A stretch of DNA of 64,000 nucleotides from NCBI GenBank assembly GCA_021736785.1, contig JAIPFF010000014.1, forward strand, positions 43,055 to 107,054. Direction: 5' to 3'. Origin of the DNA: Thiohalocapsa sp. (GTDB taxonomy: Bacteria > Pseudomonadota > Gammaproteobacteria > Chromatiales > Chromatiaceae). A model generated the notes under the pieces. It was not told where the DNA came from. It did no database searches and saw nothing but the letters and a program-made list of their open reading frames with translations. Shown here one piece after another: positions 18,192-26,977 of this stretch. Position 1 is the stretch's first letter. Every line of letters begins with the position of its first letter. The position numbers and the translations under genes are program-made.

Positions 18192-18419
18192 TCACGCTGC
18201 GTCGGCGTCTGTGGGATAGACAACGTCGGCGTGCAACGCATCGGCAGCAAAGCGCAGGGCTTCGCGAATGTCGGAGAGGCGAAGCCGGGGATTGGCTTCG
18301 ATGATCTGAGCCTCGGATTCACCCGCGGCCAAGCGTTCCAGAATGGACTCAACGGTGATTCGCGTGCCTTTGATGACCGGCTTTCCCATCATGACGTCGC
18401 GGTTCGAGATAATCGGCAT
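18192..18419 (-). CDS. DUF433 family protein, antitoxin-like
   Basis: This 75-residue protein matches DUF433 (VapB45-like), with the family core GKPVIKGTRITVESILERL and a helix-turn-helix-like C-terminal half. DUF433 proteins usually sit just before a PIN-like DUF5615 toxin gene and act as its antitoxin and repressor. No toxin gene follows on this strand; the next gene leftward is the convergent nucleotidyltransferase. It is therefore an orphan antitoxin-like gene. Its start codon lies 20 bases from the left copy of the 175-bp repeat that bounds the accessory island, so its promoter or former partner may have been affected by the rearrangement. Confidence 0.75.
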   Translation of the reverse strand: MPIISNRDVMMGKPVIKGTRITVESILERLAAGESEAQIIEANPRLRLSDIREALRFAADALHADVVYPTDADAA

Positions 18420-18438
18420 CGTCTTGGACCTTCAAGCA

Positions 18439-18613
18439 ATTGACGCCTGAAGTTTAGCGCAGCGCCGTCGGCCGGGCATGCGTCTGCGCAGCGGTCTCGC
18501 TCGATGGCCTGCCGGCACCTACGCCAGAAAAATCCGCTCCAACGCCCCACGCGTGACATTGCCGCGGCGGTCCTCGGCTTCGATGAAATAGCGTATGTCG
18601 CCGAGGCCGGCGG
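18439..18613 (+). repeat. left 175-bp direct repeat bounding the island
   Basis: This segment matches 47135-47309 over 175 bases with two differences and no gaps, in the same orientation. The right copy contains the last 95 bases of the GH57 gene and 80 bases downstream of its stop. The left copy is therefore an orphan duplicate of a gene end: read on the minus strand it encodes AGLGDIRYFIEAE through GALERIFLA and the stop. It marks the left limit of the ter-containing accessory DNA. Confidence 0.9.
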
Positions 18614-18906
18614 AATACGCATCTTTGAGACTACGCTGGTCACGAAACGCCCGGTTGTGGGTTTTGACCAAGCGGTCCAGCAAGGCAAGCTGCAGTTGGA
18701 TGAGGCTCACGAGTCCAAATTCGACCGTGCTGTCGATATCCGACGAGCGCGTGCGGCCCGAGTTCGTCCGTTGGCGAGCCACCGCGAGCGCGTTCTCGTT
18801 GCCGAAGATGCTGCTTCCGTCGCTCCCGCCGCGCTGCCGCCGACGCCGGACTTCGGCCTGTTGCCGTCGGAGCAGGTCGACGAGTTGCCGGCCACTCCGA
18901 AGGGAC
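18614..18906. other. unassigned filler inside the island edge
   Basis: About 290 bases between the left direct repeat and the hairpin. Minus-strand frames give a short coding-like sequence (residues such as LIQLQLALLDRLVKTHN) that runs into the duplicated GH57 tail, and plus-strand frames are also open. I recognise no family and regard it as debris of recombination. Confidence 0.4.
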
Positions 18907-18960
18907 GCATCGGTTGCGGTAGGGGCACCGGGTAACCGGTGCCCCTACCGCAACCGACGC
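18907..18960. repeat. long near-perfect inverted repeat
   Basis: Two 25-base arms (18907-18931 and 18936-18960) are complementary with one mismatch and are separated by the four bases GTAA. The inner stem is GGTAGGGGCACCGG pairing with CCGGTGCCCCTACC. It would form a very stable hairpin. It lies exactly where the DUF4011 homology starts, so it may be a REP-type element, a terminator, or the scar of a fold-back recombination event. Confidence 0.85.
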
Positions 18961-19318
18961 ATCGAGCGCTGGCCGCGCAAGTTGCTTGACCTCTCGCTGC
19001 GCAATCGGCTGCTCAACTTTGTCGATTCCAAGCAGACGGTGCCGTTCGTCTGCCCGGACGTTGCCAAGCTCGAGGATCTGTTGGCCGCGGGCAAGAAGCT
19101 GCGCACGATCTCTCTGCCGGATGAGAACCCGCTAGGGCCGCGAGACCCGCAACTGCTTCGGCAGCAGACGGGCGAAGATATCAACGCGGCCTTTGCGCTG
19201 AAGGCATTGGAGCGCGGCGAGATCTGTGTCTCCCTTGGCGGGCGCGAGATGGTCGCGCGGCTGACCGCGCTATTCCGCAAGGCCAAGAGCGACCTTGCGG
19301 AGGGCGGGCCCAAGGTGT
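18958..19318 (+). pseudogene. DUF4011 helicase/nuclease N-terminal fragment
   Basis: The plus strand encodes about 120 residues with the hallmark of the DUF4011 domain (RIERWPRKLLDLSLRNRLLNF, then RTISLPDENPLGPRDPQLL and NAAFALKALERGE). In intact proteins DUF4011 opens very large helicase-nuclease proteins (over 1,500 residues), some associated with phage defence. Here the reading frame runs into the 3' end of the opposite-strand terF remnant at about 19318 and loses homology, and upstream it begins in the hairpin. Only this piece survives. It is a broken fragment brought in by rearrangement, in inverted orientation to the ter genes. Confidence 0.7.
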
Positions 19319-20279
19319 CGATGACTGACTGCAACACCACCGGCTCATCGTTGATAAGACTGCCAATGCGGAGCATCCATTCTTTCCAGCCGCCCTGACC
19401 GCGTAAGACATACTCGCGCACGTTGTCCAGCGTGACCGGGGTTAGGGGCATTTCGCGACTTGCGAATGCCCAGCAGTCGAGCGCCCCGTCGTCGTCGAAG
19501 TGCACGGCGAGCGGAAGCATGCGGTCAACGACCGCTTGCACGCGACCGTCACGGAATTGCTTTTTCATCGACCCGCTGGCGTCGAGCACCAAGGCGACCC
19601 GGCAGACGGTCGTGCCGAGCCGTCGCTTCTCGAGCACGACGCTGGCTTTCTTCGCGAGCGAGACAAGCTGCGGGGCTTTCTGGGCCACCTTCTTTTCGAG
19701 CGACAAACGCGCCGGTTCCGGTGGCGCCGCAGGTGATGCCTCATGTGGCTCGGCCACCTCACCCCCGAAGTGCTCCACCAGTGCCGCCAAGCCGCCGTTG
19801 AACCCATCCGCACTCGCGCGAACCCGCCATACACCGTCCTTGCGGTACAATTCGATCGGCATCATGGCGCGCAATGATCCCGGCGCGGCTGGTCCGATTG
19901 TCAGCGTGACGCCCGACGCTCCCGGTATGCACAGCATGATCTGCGCCCCCGACTCTTCCATCTCGCCAAATGTTCCGGCTCCGTCGATGCTGACGCACAA
20001 CACCAGGCGTTCGATCGTCGTTGGTAGGCGGTCCAGATCAATGTCGAACGTACCAAGCGGCTCATGGCCCGCGAGTTGCCGGACCGCCCCGCACGGCGAT
20101 GACTGCTGTCCATAGAACACCATTTAGCGGTCGTCGCCGAGCTTCCCCTGTGCATCCAGGCCAAAGATCGCGATATCGACAACGTGGCCCGGCAGCGCCA
20201 CGTCCGCCGAGATCTGTAGCGCGTTGGGCAGACGCAGCGATGCGAGCGTGCTGCGTTGTCCGACGGTGAGAGGCTGCAT
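19319..20279 (-). pseudogene. terF: terF-like gene, split by a stop codon and truncated
   Basis: The product would be a TerD domain followed by a von Willebrand factor A domain, as in TerF. The first 51 residues (MQPLTVGQRSTLASL to GKLGDDR, start 20279) end at a TAA (20126-20124). The next codon is ATG and the TerD homology continues in the same frame (MVFYGQQSS). In relatives a tyrosine follows the arginine, so TAC to TAA is the likely change. The rest runs through a VWA domain with an intact metal site (DASGSMKK) until about VIDTLG near 19319. There it joins the inverted DUF4011 fragment, losing roughly the last third of the VWA domain. A restart at the ATG right after the stop is possible, but the truncation makes a functional product unlikely. 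Confidence 0.8.
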
Positions 20280-20426
20280 GACGTTATCCGATAGGGTATT
20301 GAGCTGGTACTGCGCTGATACTCGGACGTGGTGCAATGACTGCTTTCGATTGCTTCCGGTGCCGGGCGGCCAATGCCATCGCCATCACCGATAGATCAGC
20401 GAATCGAAAGGCTCGCAAACCTGGGT

Positions 20427-20627
20427 TTAACCGACCTTCTCGATCGCCTTGCCTGAGTGCGACTTGATGATCGACAGTGCCTGATCGAAGGTCTTCGCTT
20501 TGCCAATGTCCTTGCGCGTGTTGATAATGCCGACGCTAACCTTGCGGGCATAAAACCAGCCGGAGGACTCGGCGATCTCATAGAGATTTTCTCCGCCGCC
20601 TTTGACGACCACTTTGGTTGCGGACAT
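20427..20627 (-). CDS. 66-residue protein in the ter operon
   Basis: This small basic protein is of no family I recognise. It begins MSATKVVVKGGGENLYEIAE and ends KSHSGKAIEKVG; the middle (WFYARKVSVGIINTRKD) looks like two beta strands followed by a helix. A strong ribosome site (AGGAG, six bases before the ATG at 20627) supports real translation. It is co-oriented with the ter genes, 92 bases before the terF remnant and 280 bases after the Ca2+ ATPase gene. A 70-bp dispersed repeat separates it from the ATPase. It has no signal peptide and is probably cytoplasmic. Confidence 0.6.
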   Translation of the reverse strand: MSATKVVVKGGGENLYEIAESSGWFYARKVSVGIINTRKDIGKAKTFDQALSIIKSHSGKAIEKVG

Positions 20628-20708
20628 CTTCTTCTCCTGTTGCGTTTACGAAGATTTTTTACAGGTGCCGCGCTTCTTCAGGATCTCGCGCGCTGACTGC
20701 TCTCGATT

Positions 20709-20778
20709 GCTTCCATCACGCCCCTCGCCAGGAACAGAGCATAGCTCCTTCTGGGCCAGGAATCATCCGGGACCAAAC
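20709..20778 (-). repeat. 70-bp dispersed repeat, copy 1
   Basis: One of three copies (others 32273-32342 on the minus strand and 35697-35767 on the plus strand). The shared core runs from TTTGGTCCCGGATGATTCC to GGGGCGTGATGGAAGC. It differs from copy 3 by about four positions. Read on the minus strand it could encode SYALFLARGVMEA, which is kept in all three copies except for single changes, so it may be a piece of a transposase gene or a small mobile repeat. Confidence 0.8.
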
Positions 20779-20905
20779 AAATAGAGAATAACGGCGTTGT
20801 TGCCATCAAGACTATTCGAGACTTTGCGAAATGGACGGGGTATTCATGAAAGGTCGCACAAGGCGCCGGCCGGCTCACGCTGCACCGGCCGGCGCTCAAG
20901 CCTTC

Positions 20906-23608
20906 TCACACAGCAGGGGCCGGCCGTGGCGCCTGGAACGGCTCTACCGGATGCAGACCGAGACGGTCACGAATCCATTTGCGCGTGAGGTCAACCGGGA
21001 TGATCACTGCCGACAACGACAGCACCCACAACCACTCGCTCGCGGTCAAGCCGACCGTTCGCAGAACCTCACCACCGAAGTAGGTGAACAGAATCTGCAA
21101 CGTGAAGATCAGCCCGACGATGACCAGAAACAGAGGGTTCTTGGTCATGTGCTCGAACAGATTGAGCCCCTCTGTTCGGGCGTTGAACTTATTAAAATTG
21201 TGGGTGAATACGAAGAACGCAAAGAAGCCCGTCATAAAGGCGGCCTCGCTGTGGAACAGCGCCTTGATGGGTGCGTACGTCAGGAAGACGATGCTCAACG
21301 CCGAGATGACTGAACCGTTGATAAGGATCGATGACCACATATCGCCGCTGATGATGGGCGCATCTCGCGGAATGGGTTTCTCGCGCATGTACCGGTCTAG
21401 CGCCGCCTCGCCAGAGAAGGCCAATGCAGCCAGGGTGTCCATGATCAGATTGATCCAGAGCAGCTGCACCATTGTCAGCGGAAGATCGAAGCCGAAGAAT
21501 GGGCCGAGAAACGCCACCATGATCGCCGAGACATTGACTGTAAGCTGGAAGATCAGGAACTTGCGGATGCTCTTGAACAGCGTCCGCCCATAGAGAACCG
21601 CACGCGTCAGCGACGAGAAGTTATCGTTCAGAATGACGATATCGCCGGCCTCCTTTGCGACCTCCGTGCCACTGCCCATGGAGAAGCCAACATCCGAGCG
21701 TTTCAGCGCGGCGGCGTCGTTGACGCCGTCGCCGGTCATGCCGCCGACCATGTCAATCTCCTGGGCGGCCCGGACCAGCCGGCTCTTGGTGGTCGGATAA
21801 GCCCGCGAGACAACCTGGAGGCGCGGCAGGATTTCCTTAAGCTCCTCGTCGGAGAGGTTATCGATCTCCTTGGAGCGCAGGGCGACTCCAGTCTCGCGGT
21901 CGAGCAGGCCGGCATCGTGGGCGATGGCGCATGCAGTTTCGTGACGATCGCCGGTGACCATGACTACATGGACGCCGGCCTCGCGGGCCGTGCGCACCGC
22001 CTCGCGGGACTCCGCACGCAGTTCATCGCGCAACCCCACGACAGCCACGAGGGTCATCTGCTCGGGCAGCTCCTTGTGCTCGCCGATGGGTGCGTCGGCA
22101 ACCGCCAGGGCAAGCAGGCGCATGGAGCGCTCCGCGAGGCTGTTGAGTACGGCGTCGAGTTCGGCGTGTGTCGTGAGCGGCTGCGCTTGCCCATTGGCGT
22201 CGAGCGCCCGGGTGCAGCGTGGGAGGATCAGTTCCGGGGCCCCCTTCACCAGAGTCGTCGCTGGACCGCCTTCGAGTTGCGCGGCGGAAAACTTGCGCGC
22301 GGTGCTGAAGGCCACAGCATCCACCACGGTGGCTGGGTCCGGCTCGCGCAGCAACGGTTCCACGAACTTGAGCAGGGCCGCCTCAGTCCGATCCGCGCCG
22401 ACGATGTTCACCACACCGTCGGCACTGGTATCAATTACCGCCATCGTATTCATGCGCACAGACGTGCCCACGACACGCTGGAGGGCCTCGGGCAGCGCAT
22501 CGAACGACTCGCTTTGGCGCCCATCGCCCAACACGACAGTCGAGACTTGAAGTTGGCCCTGGGTCAGGGTGCCGGTCTTGTCGCTGAACAGGACGTTCAA
22601 CGAGCCGGCGGCCTCGATCCCGAGGAGTTTGCGCACCAGAACCCGATCCTGCAGCAGTTTACGCATGTTCAAAGACAGCACGATCGCGACCATCATCGGC
22701 AGACCCTCTGGGACGGCGACAACAATAATGACGGCTGCCAGAATGACCGCCGTCACAAGCTCGGTCAGCAACAGCGCCCAGTTGCCACCATCGGCAAGGA
22801 ACGGACCGATCGTGGAAAGCGTGAGACCGCGCTCCATGAATAGCTTCTGGCCCATAAAGGCGAGCGCGATGGCGATGCCGCCGTAGAGGCCGAACTTGCC
22901 GATTTGGCCCGCCAGCACAGAGAGCTTGGCCTGCAGAGGGGTCTCTCGGTCTTCGCCGCCCATCTCTTTGGCGAGGCGACCGTAAAAGGTCTTGTCGCCG
23001 ACCGCGGTTATTTCGACGATAGCTTCGCCGTCCTCGACCACGGCGCCGCGGAACACCCAGTGCGGGTCGTGCAGATCGCCGAGTTCCGACGCTGCCTCCC
23101 GGTTGGGTATGGCACTCTTATTGACCGGTTCGGACTCGCCCGTCATGGAGGCCTGGTCTAAGGTGATGCCACCATCCAGGACGATGCCGTCAGCAGGCAC
23201 CTTATCGCCTGGCAGCAACAGGACGATGTCACCCACGACGATGTCGTCGATGGGGATCTCCGCGCTCCCCCCCGCCCGGAACACCTTGACCTGGATCTGC
23301 GATGCATCGTTCAGGAGTCGTTGAAAGGCGCCTTCGTTCTTGTACTCCGACCCGGTGGCCACGCCAACGGCGATCAACACGGCGATCGCAATACCTACGC
23401 CTTCATACCATTCGGTATAGCCAAGTATGGCCAAACCGGTAATCATGACCAGGGCCACGAGCAGTACAATGATGGTGGGATCCTTGAAGTTGGCGAGAAG
23501 CTTCTCCCAAAACGTTTCTGTTTCCTGGGGTGTCAGCTTATTGCTTCCCCACTGCCCGCGCGAGGCGCTCACCGACTCCGTGGTCAAACCGGGATGTACG
23601 TTTTTCAT
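20906..23608 (-). CDS. calcium-transporting P-type ATPase, PMCA type
   Basis: This 900-residue P2B-like ion pump exports Ca2+ from the cytoplasm at the cost of ATP. It shows the TGES actuator loop (156-159), the ion-site motif VPEGLP (299-304), the phosphorylated aspartate D343 in DKTGTLTQ, the hinge motif GDGVNDAAALK and about ten membrane segments. The start at 23608 has a GGAAAGGA ribosome site; an upstream extension to 23665 lacks one. It belongs to the leftward ter operon, after pgpA. Ca2+ ATPases recur in ter neighbourhoods, and TerD-family domains bind Ca2+, so calcium handling is a plausible common theme. TerC, the usual ter membrane protein, is absent, so this pump may be the membrane component here. 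Confidence 0.93.
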   Translation of the reverse strand: MKNVHPGLTTESVSASRGQWGSNKLTPQETETFWEKLLANFKDPTIIVLLVALVMITGLAILGYTEWYEGVGIAIAVLIAVGVATGSEYKNEGAFQRLLNDASQIQVKVFRAGGSAEIPIDDIVVGDIVLLLPGDKVPADGIVLDGGITLDQASMTGESEPVNKSAIPNREAASELGDLHDPHWVFRGAVVEDGEAIVEITAVGDKTFYGRLAKEMGGEDRETPLQAKLSVLAGQIGKFGLYGGIAIALAFMGQKLFMERGLTLSTIGPFLADGGNWALLLTELVTAVILAAVIIVVAVPEGLPMMVAIVLSLNMRKLLQDRVLVRKLLGIEAAGSLNVLFSDKTGTLTQGQLQVSTVVLGDGRQSESFDALPEALQRVVGTSVRMNTMAVIDTSADGVVNIVGADRTEAALLKFVEPLLREPDPATVVDAVAFSTARKFSAAQLEGGPATTLVKGAPELILPRCTRALDANGQAQPLTTHAELDAVLNSLAERSMRLLALAVADAPIGEHKELPEQMTLVAVVGLRDELRAESREAVRTAREAGVHVVMVTGDRHETACAIAHDAGLLDRETGVALRSKEIDNLSDEELKEILPRLQVVSRAYPTTKSRLVRAAQEIDMVGGMTGDGVNDAAALKRSDVGFSMGSGTEVAKEAGDIVILNDNFSSLTRAVLYGRTLFKSIRKFLIFQLTVNVSAIMVAFLGPFFGFDLPLTMVQLLWINLIMDTLAALAFSGEAALDRYMREKPIPRDAPIISGDMWSSILINGSVISALSIVFLTYAPIKALFHSEAAFMTGFFAFFVFTHNFNKFNARTEGLNLFEHMTKNPLFLVIVGLIFTLQILFTYFGGEVLRTVGLTASEWLWVLSLSAVIIPVDLTRKWIRDRLGLHPVEPFQAPRPAPAV

Positions 23609-23827
23609 TGCTGTTGTCCTTTCCAAAAGATGTTGGTGAGCGAAGGTCGTTGGACGACCTTGCAAGTCCAGCGGTTTCCACGATACGCCTTGTCTCTATT
23701 TTGTTGGCGGGAGCCGCCCTCAAGCCGTGGTCGCTGCCTTACTCTCATTCACTGCTTGACGAGCGCGGGTTATCGCGCACTTGGTCAAGCTGCTGTGGGT
23801 TGCTGAGTGCCATGCGGCGGATTCTTT

Positions 23828-24334
23828 TCAGGCGGTACTCGTGATCGCAAGCGCGTCGTAAACCTCCAGCCCCCCATGAACGGCTAGTGCGGCGAAAACG
23901 CCGGCGATCACGTCGTCGAGCATGATTCCCAAACCGCCGCCGACGCGCCGGTCCACCCAGCCAATCGGCCAAGGCTTCCAGATATCGAACAGGCGGAACA
24001 GCGCGAACCCCGCAAGCACACTGGTGAGGCTGAGCGGCACGGCTGTCATCGTCACCAGCATGCCGACGATCTCGTCCCAGACCACCGACGGCGGGTCCTT
24101 GCGCCCGAGCGCAATCGCCGCCTCTCCGCATAGCGGGATGCCGACCGCTAGCAGCAGCACTGTGATGCCGATATAGACGGGCAGGGGCGTTGGCTGCAAC
24201 GCTAGGACCAACACGATCCCAGGCAGCGTGCCGAAGGTGCCCGGTGCCATCGGTGCACGGCCGGTGCCGAAGCCCTGTGCGAGAAACAGCACAACCTTCG
24301 TGCGCATCCCGGTGGATGGGTTTGGGACCGTCAT
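23828..24334 (-). CDS. pgpA: phosphatidylglycerophosphatase A
   Basis: This 168-residue membrane protein matches PgpA, which removes phosphate from phosphatidylglycerol phosphate to give phosphatidylglycerol. Family signatures are visible: GTGRAPMAPGTFGTLPG near the start, VWDEIVGM around residue 88, and FRLFDIWKPWPIGWVDRR with LDDVIAG toward the end. Four hydrophobic segments are predicted. The gene lies 10 bases downstream of a terD gene in the same direction, so it is part of the ter operon rather than in its usual housekeeping setting next to thiL. It may be a second copy that changes membrane lipid during stress; whether the chromosome has another pgpA cannot be seen here. Confidence 0.9.
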   Translation of the reverse strand: MTVPNPSTGMRTKVVLFLAQGFGTGRAPMAPGTFGTLPGIVLVLALQPTPLPVYIGITVLLLAVGIPLCGEAAIALGRKDPPSVVWDEIVGMLVTMTAVPLSLTSVLAGFALFRLFDIWKPWPIGWVDRRVGGGLGIMLDDVIAGVFAALAVHGGLEVYDALAITSTA

Positions 24335-24343
24335 GAGAGGGGC

Positions 24344-24919
24344 TTATTCGTTGACGCCGTAGTCCCTGGCCAGGCCTGTCAACCCGTCCGCGTAGCCGGC
24401 GCCGATCGCCTTGAACTTCCACTCCTCGCCGCGGCGATAGAGCTCGCCGAAGAGCACCGCCGATTCAACCGAGTAGTCCTCGCTCAGGTCAAACCGCATG
24501 ACCTCGCTGTCGTTGGCGGCGTTGACAGCGCGGATGAAGGCGTTGCTGACCTGGCCGAAGTTCTGGCCGCGTTCGGCGGCACCGTAGATGGTCACCGCGA
24601 AAACGACCTTCTCGGCATTCGCTGGCAGCTTCGGCAGATCCACGACGATGACCTCGTCATCGCCTTCGCCTTCACCAGTCAGGTTGTCGCCCTTGTGCAT
24701 GACCGCTTCTTCCGGGCTCCTGAGGTTGTTGAAGAAGACGAAATGCTTGCTCGAAAGGACCTTGCCGTCGGCGCCGATGACAAGCGCGCTGGCGTCCAGG
24801 TCGAAGTCCTTGCCGTCGGTGGTGCGTGCGTCCCAGCCCAGGCCGAACTTCACGCTCGTCATGCCTGGGGCCTCTTTGGTCAGTGAAACGTTGCCGCCCT
24901 TAATCAGATTGACCGCCAT
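24344..24919 (-). CDS. TerD-family Ca2+-binding stress protein
   Basis: This 191-residue single TerD domain protein is very close in pattern to TerD and TerE. It begins [19 protein letters not shown]; the acidic Ca2+-binding loops include [12 protein letters not shown] (about 35-46) and [13 protein letters not shown] (about 77-89), and the end is [13 protein letters not shown]. TerD-family proteins bind calcium and protect against tellurite, phage and other stress by an unresolved mechanism. The ribosome site GAGGAAAGA precedes the ATG. It follows another terD-type gene by 107 bases and precedes pgpA by 10. The N-terminal KGGNVSLTK phrase assigns it to the TerD/TerE branch; distinguishing the two needs a tree. 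Confidence 0.92.
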   Translation of the reverse strand: MAVNLIKGGNVSLTKEAPGMTSVKFGLGWDARTTDGKDFDLDASALVIGADGKVLSSKHFVFFNNLRSPEEAVMHKGDNLTGEGEGDDEVIVVDLPKLPANAEKVVFAVTIYGAAERGQNFGQVSNAFIRAVNAANDSEVMRFDLSEDYSVESAVLFGELYRRGEEWKFKAIGAGYADGLTGLARDYGVNE

Positions 24920-25026
24920 TGTTCTCTTTCCTCAGTGGCGTTGTTGAATCACACCAACCGATCTGGCTGGCGTGGAGGCGCACCGATTGACCCGGTGCGC
25001 AGTGAACTCTGGTAGGAATGTCCCGG

Positions 25027-25602
25027 CTAGACGTTGACGCCGTACTGCTTGGCCATAGCCGCCAGGCCGCCGGCGTAGCCCTGCCCGATCGCATTGAACT
25101 TCCACTCACTTCCGTGACGGTAGATCTCGCCGAAAACCATTGCTGTTTCAGTGCTGTAGTCCTCCCCGAGGTCAAATCGCAGCACCTCCTGGTCGTTGTC
25201 CTTGTTGACGAAACGGATGAAGGCGTTGCTGACCTGACCGAAATTCTGCCGGCGTTCTTCGGCGGCGTGGATGGTCACGGTGAACACGATCTTGCTAATC
25301 TCCGGCGCGACCTTGTCCAGGAACACGTTGATGACTTCGTCATCGCCTTCGCCGCCGCCGTCGAGGTTGTCGCCGGTGTGCTGCACACCCTTGTCGGGGG
25401 ATTCAAGCTGGTTGTAGAAGATGAAGTGGGCATCGGACTTCGAACGCCCACTTTCGTCGAGCATGAACGCCGAGGCATCCAGGTCGAAATCCGCGCCATC
25501 GGTGGCCCGCGAGTCCCACCCGAGCCCGACGTGAATGTTTTTCAGGCCAGGTGCCGCTTTGTCGAGGGAAATGCGCCCGCCCTTCTGGAGTGAAACTGCC
25601 AT
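25027..25602 (-). CDS. TerD-family Ca2+-binding stress protein, second copy
   Basis: This 191-residue single TerD domain protein is a clear paralogue of the next gene (24344-24919), with the same length and layout. It begins [19 protein letters not shown] and ends [13 protein letters not shown]. Acidic loops [12 protein letters not shown] and [13 protein letters not shown] are the calcium sites. The start at 25602 is set by an AGGAGA ribosome site; the frame is open to 25701 without support. Its position after the terA-like gene, and the match to the KGGRISLDK phrase, suggest it is the terD or terE member of the operon. The two paralogues probably arose by an old tandem duplication. Confidence 0.92.
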   Translation of the reverse strand: MAVSLQKGGRISLDKAAPGLKNIHVGLGWDSRATDGADFDLDASAFMLDESGRSKSDAHFIFYNQLESPDKGVQHTGDNLDGGGEGDDEVINVFLDKVAPEISKIVFTVTIHAAEERRQNFGQVSNAFIRFVNKDNDQEVLRFDLGEDYSTETAMVFGEIYRHGSEWKFNAIGQGYAGGLAAMAKQYGVNV

Positions 25603-25719
25603 ATCGCTGTTCTCCTGATCGGTGTGAATCCACTGGCTGCCGCCAGCCTCTTTCCGGCCGACTTCCGTTCGCATGCAGCACCGGCCGGCGAGGCGCTGCA
25701 TGGCGCTTGCGCGCTGTGA

Positions 25720-26907
25720 CTATTTCTGTCCGGCCACCCAGTTGAAGCCGAAGCCGAACGCGTTATCGAGCTGCTTGTGGCCTCCGAAGTAATCGACGAT
25801 CTTGGTCACGCGAATCCGTCCAGCGTCGTTCTCCAGCAGCGCGATCCCGCACATACCCTTTTTGCTGGCATGCTCATCGAGCTCGACCACCAATTTGGGC
25901 GAGCCCGGGGCCACGATGGTCACCACGGCATTGGCGGCCGCCCAGTTTGGCGCGCCTTCGTAGATGAACGAATAAATCAGCACGCGGCGCAGATGGGACC
26001 ACTGCCGTCCGTTGATCAGCAGGGTCTCGCCGGCGACATCCGCACCGGTGCGATCGTCGCCGAGCAGCTTCACGAACGGCGCGCGATTGAGGTCGCCAAA
26101 GTTTCCGCCGAGGGCCTGGATGACGGTCTTCTCACCGTTGGCCATTTCCAGCATGCAACCGAGATCCAGGTCGATCCCGCCCTTTGTGCCGCCGAAGAGC
26201 CCGCGCTTGGCGCCGCTGGTCCAGTTCAGATTGACGTTGATCTCCTCGAAGCCTTGCGACGGCTTCTCCAGCGAGATCGGTTTGCGCTTCTCCAGATTGA
26301 TGCGAGACGGCGCGCGCGGGGCCGGTGGCGGCGTGGGCGCTGGGGTTGGCCGCGGCTTTGCCGCCGCCGGCGGGGGCGGCGCCGGGCTCGGGGGTGGCGT
26401 ATCGGCGATCTCGACGCCGAAATGACTAGCGAGCGGTGCCAACCCACCCGCGAAGCCTTGCCCCAGCGCACGCAGCTTCCAGATACCGTTTCGCAGGTAC
26501 AGCTCGCCGAGGATGAGCGAGCTTTCCGTCATGCCGGATGTCGGTATCGCAAACACCAGATCGGTCTCGCCGCCGGCGACCCGAAGGCGGATCTCGGAGA
26601 ACTGCGAAAACGTCCGGACGCCCGCGACGTCCGTATCGATGCTGAGCGCGATGACCACGCGCTGGATGCTCGCCCGCAGGCGTGCGGGCTCGCAGCGGGC
26701 GCTGTGGTCGGCTGCGTTCAGCTCGATCCCGTCCTGCCGTGCGCTGCAATGGCCGTAGAAGATGAAGCCGTCATCGCTGATGACGCGCCCGGCGGCGTCG
26801 AGCAGGAACAAGTTGAGGTCCAAGCTCGACGCGCTGGCCTGGGGTTGCGCGGTAACGTTCAAGGTCAGCGCGCCGGTCGATACCGGTGCGTTCTGTCCTG
26901 ATTGCAT
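25720..26907 (-). CDS. terA: TerA-like protein with two TerD-type domains
   Basis: This 395-residue protein has an N-terminal TerD-type domain (about 1-170, with MTESSLILGELYLRNG), a long proline/alanine-rich linker (about 173-210, repeated PPPSPAPPPP) and a second TerD-type domain (about 212-395). The second domain begins INLEKRKPISLEKPSQG and carries GGIDLDLGCMLE, the calcium-loop equivalent in TerA. Two-domain architecture and the C-terminal DNAFGFGFNWV segment match TerA. The start ATG at 26907 begins the first domain; a longer frame to 27069 overlaps the spacer after terZ and is arginine-rich. It lies between terZ and the terD paralogues, as in known ter operons. Confidence 0.88.
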   Translation of the reverse strand: MQSGQNAPVSTGALTLNVTAQPQASASSLDLNLFLLDAAGRVISDDGFIFYGHCSARQDGIELNAADHSARCEPARLRASIQRVVIALSIDTDVAGVRTFSQFSEIRLRVAGGETDLVFAIPTSGMTESSLILGELYLRNGIWKLRALGQGFAGGLAPLASHFGVEIADTPPPSPAPPPPAAAKPRPTPAPTPPPAPRAPSRINLEKRKPISLEKPSQGFEEINVNLNWTSGAKRGLFGGTKGGIDLDLGCMLEMANGEKTVIQALGGNFGDLNRAPFVKLLGDDRTGADVAGETLLINGRQWSHLRRVLIYSFIYEGAPNWAAANAVVTIVAPGSPKLVVELDEHASKKGMCGIALLENDAGRIRVTKIVDYFGGHKQLDNAFGFGFNWVAGQK

Positions 26908-26977
26908 ATCCAAAGCTGGTTTCTCCGCTGTGCTGCTCGGCCGCCGGGCGTGCGATGCGCGGCGGCGGAGGCTTGTG

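Noticed and set aside
18519..18782. 87-residue minus-strand gene
   Set aside because: Its C-terminal 30 residues are the duplicated GH57 tail inside the 175-bp repeat and the rest is unrecognised; it is a chimeric frame made by the rearrangement.
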